Both the position numbers and the translations under genes were made by a program. Below are positions 43,118 to 52,140 of a DNA stretch of 64,000 nucleotides, piece after piece. The stretch is taken from positions 1 to 64,000 of the forward strand of contig JAVBQJ010000042.1 of the NCBI GenBank assembly GCA_031549115.1, written 5' to 3'. Origin of the DNA: JAVBQJ01 sp031549115 (lineage in GTDB: Bacteria > Verrucomicrobiota > Lentisphaeria > Victivallales > Victivallaceae). Numbering within the stretch: the stretch's first letter is position 1; each line of letters opens with the position of its first letter. The notes under the pieces are model-generated. The model saw only the letters and a list, made by a program, of their open reading frames with translations, ran no database searches and was not told where the DNA came from.

Positions 43118-45562
43118 ATGAATAGAACTATCGTCTTTTGTCGCTTCCGGTGTCCTGAGCGCAGGGTATGTCGTCTGGTTGCGGTCGTTGTCATGTGTTT
43201 GGGGTGCTTTGCCGGTTACGCTGCGGAACTCCTGCCGGTTTTGTCCTGGCCGTTCAGTGAAAAAGAGCGCAGCTTCTGTCGCCAAAATACGATTCCGGAT
43301 TCCGCCTGGGAAAGTCTTCGGTTATGGGAACACTGGCGGTTGCAGGTGGATAAAACCAGCCTCAACGCGTTTCCACTGCGTTCGGAAAACGAGAATGGCG
43401 CACTGCGGATAGTGACGGCCGACAGCGATGCCGTGATCTACGCCAATCAGGTTAAGGCGGATGCGATTGCGGAAGGTGGCTATGCAGTCCGGGCGGAATT
43501 TCGGCCGAATGCGTCCGGGCTGTTGCGTCTGGGGTATTACGGTTACGATGCCGACGGCAATTACCGTGGGAAGCGCGAGACCGTTCTGAAGCTTCAGCCG
43601 GGACCGATGCGCGAAGAGATTGTTGTCGTTGCGCCGGAGGATATCCCGTTTTATCCGCAGATCCGGCCGTGTTTCGCGGTGGGGGGTGATGTGTCGCTGC
43701 GGTCGGTGTCGACAGTCGGGATCGAAGGAGATGAGCCAGGTATTTCGGTTGCGCAGGGGGTGGTCCGGGAGGTTTCATTGCCGGCACAGCTGACACCGGA
43801 AAATGCGCCGTATCCGGATTGCATGCTGACTGCCCGTGTGGAAATCGTGTCGATTCAAAAGGGAAGGTCGATCCCCCGGGAAATTCTTCTGGTCTATCCC
43901 TGGTTTTTGGAGCGCCGTCCGACTCGTTATGCCGGTTTGAAACGCGGCGACAGGTTGCTGATGCGGCTGCGTCCGTTGGATGAAGCCGATTCCCGCTTCA
44001 AATCGGTGCAGCAGGCTGACACTATTGGCAACTACGAACTGGAACCGTATCTGGCGACAGGTATGGCGGAGTTGCGGCAGCCGCTCGACTGGACGAACCC
44101 CGTTGCGTTCAAGGATGAAGAAAAACATGTTTCGATTTACAGCCGTCGGGTCAATCCGGCGCTTTCCGAAGATGCCATGCAGCGACGAAAGCAGGCCATC
44201 CGGGCGGAATGGAATCTGGTCAACACACGGCTCGAATGGATTTCCCGATTGAATGCGGCACGAATCAATCAGGAGTTTCGTTCTGCCTGGTTGGAGCGCC
44301 AGAGGCAATTAGAGACGATTGACGGCCGTATTGCCTGGGGGCGGGTGGAAAATTCCTACTTCGCGTTGCCTTTGGACTATAAGTTGCAGCTCTCTTTCAA
44401 CCCGGATCCCGGGCAGATTGACGCACTGCGTTCGATCAATGAGTTTCTGCTGGCCAATGGCGTGGAGTTCATCGTCCAGTTGATTCCTTACTATTACGAT
44501 GTGGCCGCCAGAGTGTTCAATCCGGATTATGCCGGGATTCCCGATGTTCGCATGTTGACGGTGGCGCGGTCGCTTCTGGAAAGCGATATCGAAACCATGT
44601 ATACGTTTGATGCTTTCGTTCAGAGTCCGCTGCAGAAGGAGTTGTTGTTTCTCTATCCGGAAGACGCCCATCCGGGAGATGGCGCGCAGGAGCTGTTGAC
44701 CGACATGATGGCGGAACGCTTGAGCCGCTTTCAATTGCGAACGGATGATGTCGCGGCGCAGGACTTCTCCGGGAAGCCGGGACGCTGCCGCTACAATTGG
44801 AACATCTGGCCCGAAGGGGTGGACATCGGCAAGCACAAACCCGGCGGCATGATGGAGGTGGAGCATATCCTCTACCGCAACCTGCCACTGTCGTTCCCGG
44901 AAGAGTCGCCGGTATTTGTAGTCGGGAACAGCTTTATCCAGTCACCGATGGCGGAAGGCGCTTACAGCACCCGGCTGGCGGCCAAAATCGGTCGGATACC
45001 GTCGAATTGGTATGTCACCTCGCTGGGGCCGCAGATGACGATTTTTCCGGCCTTTGCCCGCAATCCGGAATTCTTTCTACGGGACCGGAAGGTCGTGGTG
45101 TTGCCGCTCGGGATCCAGCAATTGTACGATTTTCCGAATTTGCGTCAGTATGACCGGATTCGGCGACTGGTGGCGGAGTCGCTGCAGCAGGACCAAGTCG
45201 CATTCGACCTGTTGTCCGGAATTCCGGAGCTGCCGGAGGCGTCGGTAGAGTGGAAGAATTTTATCGAAAACCATTCCGCCCGCCCGGTTCTGGTGCGGGC
45301 GGAGGCATCGGAAGCATTTTGCGATATCCAGTTGGAGCAACCGGCAAAAGCGCTTCTGGTTCGGTTGTGCGCCTATCCGCGACACCGCCTCAGCATGGTG
45401 GTCAATGGACAGGAGCAGGAAGTTCCCGCAAGCGAAACGGCATCGCATTTTTCCGAGTTGCTGTTCGAGTTGCCCGAAGGGACTGAAAATCTTCATATTG
45501 AGTTGAAAACGAAGCAACCGGCCGCCTATGCGGGAATTCAGGATATAACGCTGTTGCGTTAG
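43118..45562 (+). CDS. Exported AlgJ/AlgX-like SGNH-type protein
   Basis: An 814-residue exported protein with signal segment RLVAVVVMCLGCFAGYAAE. The C-terminal part is reminiscent of AlgJ/AlgX O-acetyltransferases: INEFLLANGVEFIVQLIPYY; YPEDAHPGDGAQELLTDMM at the place of the Asp-x-His pair; and VFVVGNSFIQSPMAEG at the place of the GDS nucleophile motif (here GNS). The N-terminal about 300 residues are beta-rich and unfamiliar. It could acetylate or bind a surface glycan, but the MBOAT partner (AlgI/PatA) is absent. The ATG at 43118 follows the ROK gene by 85 nt; the ribosome site is weak. It is tail-to-tail with an AraC gene, 10 nt apart. Confidence 0.5.
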   Translation: MNRTIVFCRFRCPERRVCRLVAVVVMCLGCFAGYAAELLPVLSWPFSEKERSFCRQNTIPDSAWESLRLWEHWRLQVDKTSLNAFPLRSENENGALRIVTADSDAVIYANQVKADAIAEGGYAVRAEFRPNASGLLRLGYYGYDADGNYRGKRETVLKLQPGPMREEIVVVAPEDIPFYPQIRPCFAVGGDVSLRSVSTVGIEGDEPGISVAQGVVREVSLPAQLTPENAPYPDCMLTARVEIVSIQKGRSIPREILLVYPWFLERRPTRYAGLKRGDRLLMRLRPLDEADSRFKSVQQADTIGNYELEPYLATGMAELRQPLDWTNPVAFKDEEKHVSIYSRRVNPALSEDAMQRRKQAIRAEWNLVNTRLEWISRLNAARINQEFRSAWLERQRQLETIDGRIAWGRVENSYFALPLDYKLQLSFNPDPGQIDALRSINEFLLANGVEFIVQLIPYYYDVAARVFNPDYAGIPDVRMLTVARSLLESDIETMYTFDAFVQSPLQKELLFLYPEDAHPGDGAQELLTDMMAERLSRFQLRTDDVAAQDFSGKPGRCRYNWNIWPEGVDIGKHKPGGMMEVEHILYRNLPLSFPEESPVFVVGNSFIQSPMAEGAYSTRLAAKIGRIPSNWYVTSLGPQMTIFPAFARNPEFFLRDRKVVVLPLGIQQLYDFPNLRQYDRIRRLVAESLQQDQVAFDLLSGIPELPEASVEWKNFIENHSARPVLVRAEASEAFCDIQLEQPAKALLVRLCAYPRHRLSMVVNGQEQEVPASETASHFSELLFELPEGTENLHIELKTKQPAAYAGIQDITLLR

Positions 45563-45572
45563 TGAGGAGGCG

Positions 45573-46457
45573 TCACAGGCCGCACGATTGGCGGAAGTCC
45601 ATCGGGGTCCGGTGATACCAGCGCTTGAATTCGACGCCGAGGGCGCTGCCGGAGCCGAAGCCGGTCCGGCAGGCGATCTCCTCCACGGTCCAGTCGGTAT
45701 GGCGCAGGAAGTCCGCCGCATGGCGGAGGCGGATCAACTTCAGATAATGATACGGGGTGTCGCCGGTGGCCTCCCGGAAGCGCCGGAAGAAGTTGCGCTG
45801 GGACATGCCGGAGCGGCGGGCCAGCAGCGCCAGGTCGGGGGGCTGACGGTAGTTCTTTTCCAGTTGTTCGAGAATCTGCGGCAATGCCAGGAAGCGGGCC
45901 GGGCGGGCTTCGACCTGGCAATCGGAGCGGGCCAGAAGCACCAATATCTGCATGAACCAGGCGAAGGTCTGGAAGTAAAATGCCGGAGCCCGTTCTTTTT
46001 CCTCTTCCCGCATTCGCATCGCGATCGCGACGATCGCGGCCAGACGGTTTTCATCGAGGTGAAGGAAAGGCAGCGCGTCCTCCGGAGTGCAGTTTTTGAT
46101 GCTTTTGTTCAACCGGGCCGCCAGTTCGTGGCCGCCGAAGTCGAGGTACGGCAACGGCAGCTTCTGCGGATTGAAGATGAAATTCAGCATCAACAGATCC
46201 TTCGCGTCGCGGAAGCCGTGGTGCTGCTCCGGATAGACCAGAAACACGTCGCCCGCCCGCAACGGATGGATGCCGTAATCGGTCTGATGCAGGCAGCTGC
46301 CGGCGGAAACGATCGCCAGCTCGGTGAATTCATGGACGTGAACCGGGTGATTGCCCTGCTCGCTGCCCAATTCGAGGTCGTACCGGATTTTCAGCGGAAA
46401 ATCCGGCCGCTCGAAATAATGTTCCCGATCGGCGACATAACGGCCCAACTGCTCCAC
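45573..46457 (-). CDS. AraC-family regulator with cupin domain (last gene of island 3)
   Basis: A 294-residue regulator. A RhaS/RhaR-like N-terminal cupin (PVHVHEFTELAIVSAGSCLHQ, LRAGDVFLVYPEQHHGF) is followed by a C-terminal double helix-turn-helix (LALLARRSGMSQRNFFRRFR; TVEEIACRTGFGSGSALGVEF). It starts with GTG at 46457, supported by GGAGG about 8 nt before. It follows the GH78-like gene by 22 nt in the same direction and so sits at the end of the operon it probably controls; a rhamnose-type inducer would fit both the cupin and the enzyme. Confidence 0.88.
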   Translation of the reverse strand: MEQLGRYVADREHYFERPDFPLKIRYDLELGSEQGNHPVHVHEFTELAIVSAGSCLHQTDYGIHPLRAGDVFLVYPEQHHGFRDAKDLLMLNFIFNPQKLPLPYLDFGGHELAARLNKSIKNCTPEDALPFLHLDENRLAAIVAIAMRMREEEKERAPAFYFQTFAWFMQILVLLARSDCQVEARPARFLALPQILEQLEKNYRQPPDLALLARRSGMSQRNFFRRFREATGDTPYHYLKLIRLRHAADFLRHTDWTVEEIACRTGFGSGSALGVEFKRWYHRTPMDFRQSCGL

Positions 46458-46479
46458 AACTTCTCCTCCCGTGTTCGGC

Positions 46480-48795
46480 TTATACTGTAACCGCTTCCGG
46501 AATCGTTGTCAAGCTTACGGCGACACTCCGGGGCGCGTCCACTGTCAGTTTGCCATCCTTCAGCTGCAAGGCCACCGGGCCCGCCGGCGTATTCAGCCGG
46601 TAACTGCCGTCCGGCATTCCGGGGCAGGGGGTCACGCGCAGGCGTTTGCAGCCGGGCTCCTCCACCTCGAGGCCCCAGAAGCTTTCGACCAACGCGGTGT
46701 TGACCGAAGCGCTCCAGCCGTGGGCGGAATTATAGCGCGGGAACGGGAAGTCTTCGCCGTAAGTCGGAGCGCCGCAGTCGACCGCCGGCTGGCAGCGCGA
46801 CCGCAATAAACGCAGCGCCATCTCCGGCTGTCCGCCCCGGATCAGACCCTTCAGGATCGTATCGAACCAGCTCGGACCGAAAGCATGGACCGGCGCTGTC
46901 TCCAGATACCGGGCCAGTTTGCCGCCGATCGCGGCGACGCGCTCTTCCGGCACCAGTTCGTTGGCCAGCAGCAATGCATTGCCGTGGATCGGGGCGCTTC
47001 CGGCCAGGTCGCGGCTGGGGCCCAGAGTCAGCGTCCGGAAGCGTTCCGGCGTCTCCGGCGCGAGGTGTCCGCGATACCATCCGGCGACGGGGTCGTAAAA
47101 CGCCTCCAGCCCCTGTATCTGACGCCGCTCCAGCGCCGACAGCCATGCCGGTATGGCGGCGGCGCGCCACCGCCGCATCGCGATGGCGCTTCGGGTCGCG
47201 GCGGCAAGCATGGCGTGGATGGCCAGCGAATAGGGGCGGCGGTCGACTTCGCCCCAGTCGACGAAGTGCCAGCTCCATGCCGGCGGCACGAAGCAGCCGG
47301 GGCCTTCGAGATGATTGGAACACAGCCCGAGGAAGCGCTCCACCGGCGGCAGGAGTTCATCGAGAAGTTCGACTTCGCCGGAGAAGCGGACATAATCGGC
47401 GACGCTGGACACCCAGGCCATGGTTTGGTCCAACAGACACAGATGCGATATGGCGCCGAGGGCCACTGCCACCGGTACGCCGTCGGCGTCGATTCCGGTT
47501 GCGACCAACCGCAAACTGCGGCGCCACACCGCCAATTCGCCGAAGCTGTAAAAGGCCGCCCGTCCCATTACCGCCGCGTCCCGCGTCCACAACGATTGCT
47601 CCCGCCACACCGTATCGACGAATACATCCATGGTGCTGGAACGCAGGGTTTCGCGGCCGATCTGCCAATAGGCGTTCCAGTCGGCGTCGCTCGATTCGAA
47701 AACGGCGCCGTCGGCGCGGTAGGGGTATTCTTCGCTCCACAGCCGCAGGCGCACCCGGCAGCGGCCGTGTCCGGCGGCGCGCAGCGTCCAGAAGCGGCAG
47801 CCGCGCGGATTCTGGGTCTGGAAACGGCTTTCTCCGGCGGCGGCGCGGAACGAGTCGGCGAGGCCGCCCATGCCGGTTTCGGCGCTGCCGGTGGCCGACG
47901 GCGCGCCGTTCCAGCGGATATCGCCGTAGCATTCGAGCGTGACGCCGTCGCCTTCACTGGATACTTCCAATGCCGGATAGACGACGCGGTTGCGGCCGAG
48001 GTCGAAGGTGAGCGCGTCGCCGGCAGCCATGGCAAAAGCGGCTTCCGGGAACGCTTCGCACACATCGGTGCCATGGAAGTGCAATTCCGCCATCCGGTCG
48101 GCGAGATTGGTGTCCGCCGGAAACGCTTCCGGCTCCGCCGTGCCGCGCCAGATCAGTCGCGGCGTCAACTGCCGCCGCGGCAGCAGCGGCACATCGCGGG
48201 GCTCGGGGAAGCGCCACGGCGGCGTCCAGTCCACCGGCCCGAGCACAAATGCCGGATGCCAGGCGTTGTCGAGGTCAACCAGCGTGGCCGCCTGCCAATT
48301 GTCCGGTTCGCGCCGGGCATCGACATGCTCCTGCCAGGTGCTGGCGAGCGAAACCGGAATCCGGATTGTTTCATACCAGTCGGCCCGGCGCACCCGCCAG
48401 CCGGCATCGCTGCAGCCGGCGACGCGTCGGCCGTCGGCGCATTCGCAGTTCCAATCGCACCACAGCGCCACCCGGCCGCGGTGGGCTACTTCGCCGGTGG
48501 GCTGGGTCACCATCACTGCCAGCGCATTGCTGCCCTTCGTGAGGTATGCGGCCACATCAATGGTGTCGAATGCCGGAGTCCGGGCGGCCGAGCGCGCCGG
48601 GCCGGTGGCGATCACGGCGCCGTTGATCCACAGTGTGTAATGCTCGAAGGCGTAGATTCGGAGCCGCGCCGAAACACATGGTGCCGGCAGCTCGATGGCG
48701 CTGCGAAAAGCGAACGGCTGCGGTTCCAGCTCCATCCGGTCGCCGATCCAGTCGAGCGTGATCCACCACCCGGAACGTTGCGGAAGCCGGTTCAT
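46480..48795 (-). CDS. GH78-like alpha-L-rhamnosidase
   Basis: A 771-residue enzyme without a signal peptide. The N-terminal jelly-roll domain (RIYAFEHYTLWINGAVI, with a galactose-binding-like fold) and a second beta-domain precede an (alpha/alpha)6 barrel. There DVFVDTVWREQSLWTRDA corresponds to the GH78 signature DCPQRDERLGWTGD, and SWHFVDWG to the conserved Asp-Trp strand. The C-terminal beta-sandwich ends in VSLTTIPEAVTV. The ATG at 48795 has GGAGG upstream and overlaps the preceding stop (ATGA). Released L-rhamnose-like sugar would be a natural inducer of the AraC gene that follows. Confidence 0.78.
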   Translation of the reverse strand: MNRLPQRSGWWITLDWIGDRMELEPQPFAFRSAIELPAPCVSARLRIYAFEHYTLWINGAVIATGPARSAARTPAFDTIDVAAYLTKGSNALAVMVTQPTGEVAHRGRVALWCDWNCECADGRRVAGCSDAGWRVRRADWYETIRIPVSLASTWQEHVDARREPDNWQAATLVDLDNAWHPAFVLGPVDWTPPWRFPEPRDVPLLPRRQLTPRLIWRGTAEPEAFPADTNLADRMAELHFHGTDVCEAFPEAAFAMAAGDALTFDLGRNRVVYPALEVSSEGDGVTLECYGDIRWNGAPSATGSAETGMGGLADSFRAAAGESRFQTQNPRGCRFWTLRAAGHGRCRVRLRLWSEEYPYRADGAVFESSDADWNAYWQIGRETLRSSTMDVFVDTVWREQSLWTRDAAVMGRAAFYSFGELAVWRRSLRLVATGIDADGVPVAVALGAISHLCLLDQTMAWVSSVADYVRFSGEVELLDELLPPVERFLGLCSNHLEGPGCFVPPAWSWHFVDWGEVDRRPYSLAIHAMLAAATRSAIAMRRWRAAAIPAWLSALERRQIQGLEAFYDPVAGWYRGHLAPETPERFRTLTLGPSRDLAGSAPIHGNALLLANELVPEERVAAIGGKLARYLETAPVHAFGPSWFDTILKGLIRGGQPEMALRLLRSRCQPAVDCGAPTYGEDFPFPRYNSAHGWSASVNTALVESFWGLEVEEPGCKRLRVTPCPGMPDGSYRLNTPAGPVALQLKDGKLTVDAPRSVAVSLTTIPEAVTV

Positions 48796-51272
48796 TGCGC
48801 CTCCCGCAGCTGGAGAATGTAGCGGACGACGCGCAGCCGCAGCCAATCCGGATCGCACTGGGCGGTGTCGACGCCGGCGAGGAACTGTTCGGCTTCCGCC
48901 GCGATGGCGATGGCTTTCGGCGTCCCGGAAGCTTGGGCCTGCCGGATCGCCAGCGTCAGGGTCGACGCGTAGCGGATATCGTCGAGGGCTTCGCGGAACG
49001 CCTCCCACGGCAGCGTGTCGATCACATCGTCAATGGTCGGGTAGACAAAATTGAAGCCGCGGTAGTAGGGCGGTGCGAACGGGTCCGCGTAGCAGTAGTC
49101 GGAGACACCGTCGTAATTGCGCTGCCACAGATAGAAGCCGAAGTTGCGCCGGTAGATTTCCGGATCTTCCGCACCCGCCTGCGGCGAGCCGTAGTTCCAG
49201 ATTCTCCTGCCGTTGCGGTGCCACTGCGCGGCTTCGTTCGCGTCCGGAGCCCCATACCAGTTGACGATATCCAGATAGTCGCCGAGCACGTCGAATATCC
49301 CCGTGAAGCCGGAAACCAGCACTTTGGCTCCCGCCTGGTGAATCGCGTCGATCGCCGGGCGCTGCGCCGTGAGCTTGTCGCCGCGGGCTTCGTCGCTGCC
49401 GTAGAAGTACACTTCACCGGTGATGCCGAGCTCCCGGATCTGTGCCAGAATCGAGGTTACGCGCTGCCGCAGCTGCTCGAGCTCCTCCGGCGTTTCCGCG
49501 TCGGTATAACCGGAAATGCCGAAGTAAACCGCGTGATTCAGCAAACCGGCGTCGCGGGCGGCGATCAGCCCCCGGCGCAGCAAATCCGGATTGTGCATCA
49601 CATCCTGATACCAGACCAGGATCGGCGAATCGATGCCGTGGCGCGCCAGATTGGCGAATTCGGCCCGCAATTGCCGTTCGTTTTTGGGAAAGCCGCCGAT
49701 GGCGATTTGCGCCGGGGAGGCGGCGAGCTGGCCCCAGTAATAGATGCCGGAGGCGAAACGCTGTTCCGGATCGTTGCGGGTCAGGGCCGGCGCCAGCGGA
49801 AACGACAGCACCCGCAGCTGCACCGGGACGGCGGCGACGGAGTTGCCGGCTGCGTCGGTGACCTGGATATCACCCTGGTAAAGCCCCGGGACGGTATTCT
49901 CCGGAATCCGAAGCGTCAGATGGAATTGGCGGTTGGTACCGGCGGCGATGTCGACCGGCTGCAGGGTTGCGGCATCCCGGATCGGCATCAGACCGTCTTC
50001 CAGCGGCATTTGATCGAAACGCCGTTCGAGAAAGGCGGGATCGTGGAGCAGCAGTTCCGGCACCGGCGACGGCCGGTGGGTTTGCTTGTCCACACTCCAG
50101 GCGCCGCCGTCCTGGGTCCAGGCGGCGACGACTTTGAGATCGAATTCCGCGGCCGGAATCACATTGCCTTCCGGACTGGTCAGATCGCTCCAACCGAAGC
50201 GCAACCCCGGCAGGGGTTCGACGGCACGGATGACCCAGCCGGCGGCTTCGTATTCGCCGGGGGCGCCGATCAGGGTGACGCGGTCGGCAATTTGTCCCGG
50301 AAGCGCGGCTTCCGGTGTGTCGGGGAGTGTTTTCTGTGCCGAAAACGGGTTGATTGCATACCAGTGCAGACGCTCCGACACCGGCGAAACCGGAGTTTGC
50401 GGCAACGCTTCTCTGATGGTTTCCAACAGGGCGGCGGCCGGAACATTGTCCGGCGCCGGCTGCTGCAGCAGTTGGCGGACACGGGCGAAATTCGTCTCCA
50501 GCGCCATATCGACGGAAACGAAATGCCGTTGCCGTTCGAAGCGGGTTTCCAATTCGGCAAGTTGCCGTTCCAGCCGCCGCGTTTCGGCGACTTCCGGCGC
50601 CACCGGCGCGATTTCTTCGGCGGTCAACGCCCGGTTGTAGACGGAAATCTCGTCGACGCGCCCGGCGAAATACCCCTCGTTGTCGATCCAATAGGGACGT
50701 CCCAACCGCAGCGGCGCGCTGTTCGAGAGCACAATGCCGAAGGTGTCCGCGCTGCCGACCGGCTCCCCGTCGAGATAGATCCGCGCGGTCGTGGCGTCGC
50801 AGCTCCAGGTCAGACGGTACCAGCGGTTTTGTTCGAGCCGGACGGAAGCGATATTTTCCTTCCAGTTGGAGCCGACACGCCAGCCGCAGTTGACGGTATC
50901 GTCGACCAGGCGGACGAACCATTCTTCGCTGCAGACGATATATTGCAGGCCGGCAACGCGTTCGATGTAAAAATAGAAGTCAACACTCAACCCTTCCGGG
51001 GTGTAAAACGTGGTGGCCGCCGGCGTGGCGGCGTAACTGTCGATGCCGTTGAAACGCATCGCGTTTCCCTGAACGCCCTCGCACCACTCGCCGTTATGGA
51101 AGCTGCCCGGCAGGTTCCGGATGACCGAGGAGTCGTGGAAGATTTCGCCGGAGCCCTCGTCCAGGGTCCAGTAATTGATCCGTGCCGCGTCGAGCGCAGC
51201 CGCATCGAGAGTGACAGAGGTGATCATAGCAGCTACGCCCGTCAATAAAATATTACGGTAAAAATGCTTCAT
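48792..51272 (-). CDS. Secreted LamG GH123/DUF4091-like glycoside hydrolase 2
   Basis: Exported 826-residue paralogue of the 31.5-34.5 kb enzyme. Signal segment NILLTGVAAMITSVTLDAAA, one LamG domain (about 32-225, LSVDFYFYIERV ... RVDEISVYNR), a short heptad-like helix (RRLERQLAELETRFERQRHF), beta-sandwich, then a TIM barrel. In the barrel FYGSDEARGDKL carries the adjacent Asp-Glu pair of GH123-type catalysis. Shared C-terminal strings with the paralogue include IWNY..PQAG and FVYPT.D.VI. It follows the pseudopilin by 29 nt, and its stop overlaps the GH78-like start by ATGA. Confidence 0.72.
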   Translation of the reverse strand: MKHFYRNILLTGVAAMITSVTLDAAALDAARINYWTLDEGSGEIFHDSSVIRNLPGSFHNGEWCEGVQGNAMRFNGIDSYAATPAATTFYTPEGLSVDFYFYIERVAGLQYIVCSEEWFVRLVDDTVNCGWRVGSNWKENIASVRLEQNRWYRLTWSCDATTARIYLDGEPVGSADTFGIVLSNSAPLRLGRPYWIDNEGYFAGRVDEISVYNRALTAEEIAPVAPEVAETRRLERQLAELETRFERQRHFVSVDMALETNFARVRQLLQQPAPDNVPAAALLETIREALPQTPVSPVSERLHWYAINPFSAQKTLPDTPEAALPGQIADRVTLIGAPGEYEAAGWVIRAVEPLPGLRFGWSDLTSPEGNVIPAAEFDLKVVAAWTQDGGAWSVDKQTHRPSPVPELLLHDPAFLERRFDQMPLEDGLMPIRDAATLQPVDIAAGTNRQFHLTLRIPENTVPGLYQGDIQVTDAAGNSVAAVPVQLRVLSFPLAPALTRNDPEQRFASGIYYWGQLAASPAQIAIGGFPKNERQLRAEFANLARHGIDSPILVWYQDVMHNPDLLRRGLIAARDAGLLNHAVYFGISGYTDAETPEELEQLRQRVTSILAQIRELGITGEVYFYGSDEARGDKLTAQRPAIDAIHQAGAKVLVSGFTGIFDVLGDYLDIVNWYGAPDANEAAQWHRNGRRIWNYGSPQAGAEDPEIYRRNFGFYLWQRNYDGVSDYCYADPFAPPYYRGFNFVYPTIDDVIDTLPWEAFREALDDIRYASTLTLAIRQAQASGTPKAIAIAAEAEQFLAGVDTAQCDPDWLRLRVVRYILQLREAQ

Positions 51273-51301
51273 TTGGAAATTTTTCTCTATGCTGGTGAGG
51301 G

Positions 51302-51982
51302 TTACGGATGGCTCAGGCCGGTCTTGTCAAAGCGGAAATAATACTGATTGAGATCGCTGCTGGAATTGTTGATCTCGGCATAGCGCTGGTGAGTCACGTG
51401 GCCGTCGACCCAACCGAGCGAAGTGGAAGCGCCGCCGTGAAAACCTTTGGAGGTACGTACGCCGTTGGGGACCCAGAACGATGCGTCCCAGGTCACCAGC
51501 ACCGGCAGGTTTTCGTCGGGTGCTATCGTGTCGCAGAATACCAGGGTATCACTGGGGGAGTTGACCTCGCCCAGACGGCGCAGGGTGATTTCCCTGGTCG
51601 CGGTATTGCCCTGGTTGGCGTTCGGCTGCACCATATTGATGCTGTAGCCGAACGAATAGGCCAGATACCCCTCCGGATGGCTCGGGCAGCCGAAGCCGCA
51701 GACGGTCAGAGGAACGTAATCCGTAATCGCTCCCTGGGGCCAGGTGTGTTTGGTGATGGTGTATTCCTCGCCGCTCCAATCTCTCATGAACGGGAAGAAG
51801 TGTTCGTCGTTGTCGTTCTGGTACATCGTCAATCCGAGCGTCAGCTGCTTCAATGCGCTGAGGCATTTGGTCCGCTGCGCCGCCGCGCGCGCTTTCGAAA
51901 GCGCCGGGAGCAGCATGCTGGCGAGAATGGCGATGATGGCGATGACGACCAGGAGTTCTATCAATGTGAATGTTTTCTTCAT
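51302..51982 (-). CDS. Prepilin-like H-X9-DG domain protein 2
   Basis: A 226-residue protein. The leader and helix are MKKTFTLIELLVVIAIIAIL (Thr at -1, Glu +5), then LPALSKARAAAQRTKC. The C-terminal HGGASTSLGWVDGHV is the family signature with one extra residue between His and Asp-Gly. Ribosome site AAGGAAAG. First gene of island 3, placed 29 nt before the LamG glycosidase, the same relation as in island 1. Confidence 0.85.
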   Translation of the reverse strand: MKKTFTLIELLVVIAIIAILASMLLPALSKARAAAQRTKCLSALKQLTLGLTMYQNDNDEHFFPFMRDWSGEEYTITKHTWPQGAITDYVPLTVCGFGCPSHPEGYLAYSFGYSINMVQPNANQGNTATREITLRRLGEVNSPSDTLVFCDTIAPDENLPVLVTWDASFWVPNGVRTSKGFHGGASTSLGWVDGHVTHQRYAEINNSSSDLNQYYFRFDKTGLSHP

Positions 51983-52026
51983 GACGGCACTTTCCTTGTT
52001 TTATGGTTTGGGTCATGTCATATACT

Positions 52027-52055
52027 ATTATAGCGCCGGTAAGGCGGCAAGGAAA
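52027..52055 (-). promoter_or_regulatory. Candidate promoter of island 3
   Basis: A perfect reverse-strand TATAAT (52027-52032) is preceded at 17 nt by a poor -35 (TTTCCT). It lies about 45 nt before the pseudopilin ATG. The weak -35 would suit an activator-dependent promoter. Confidence 0.45.
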
Positions 52056-52140
52056 TAGAAATAGTGCCATCGGGTCACGAAATAATGCCAAATGATTTTC
52101 CGCCGCCGTCATTGCTTCGGGCGGCGGAAAATCATTCGGG

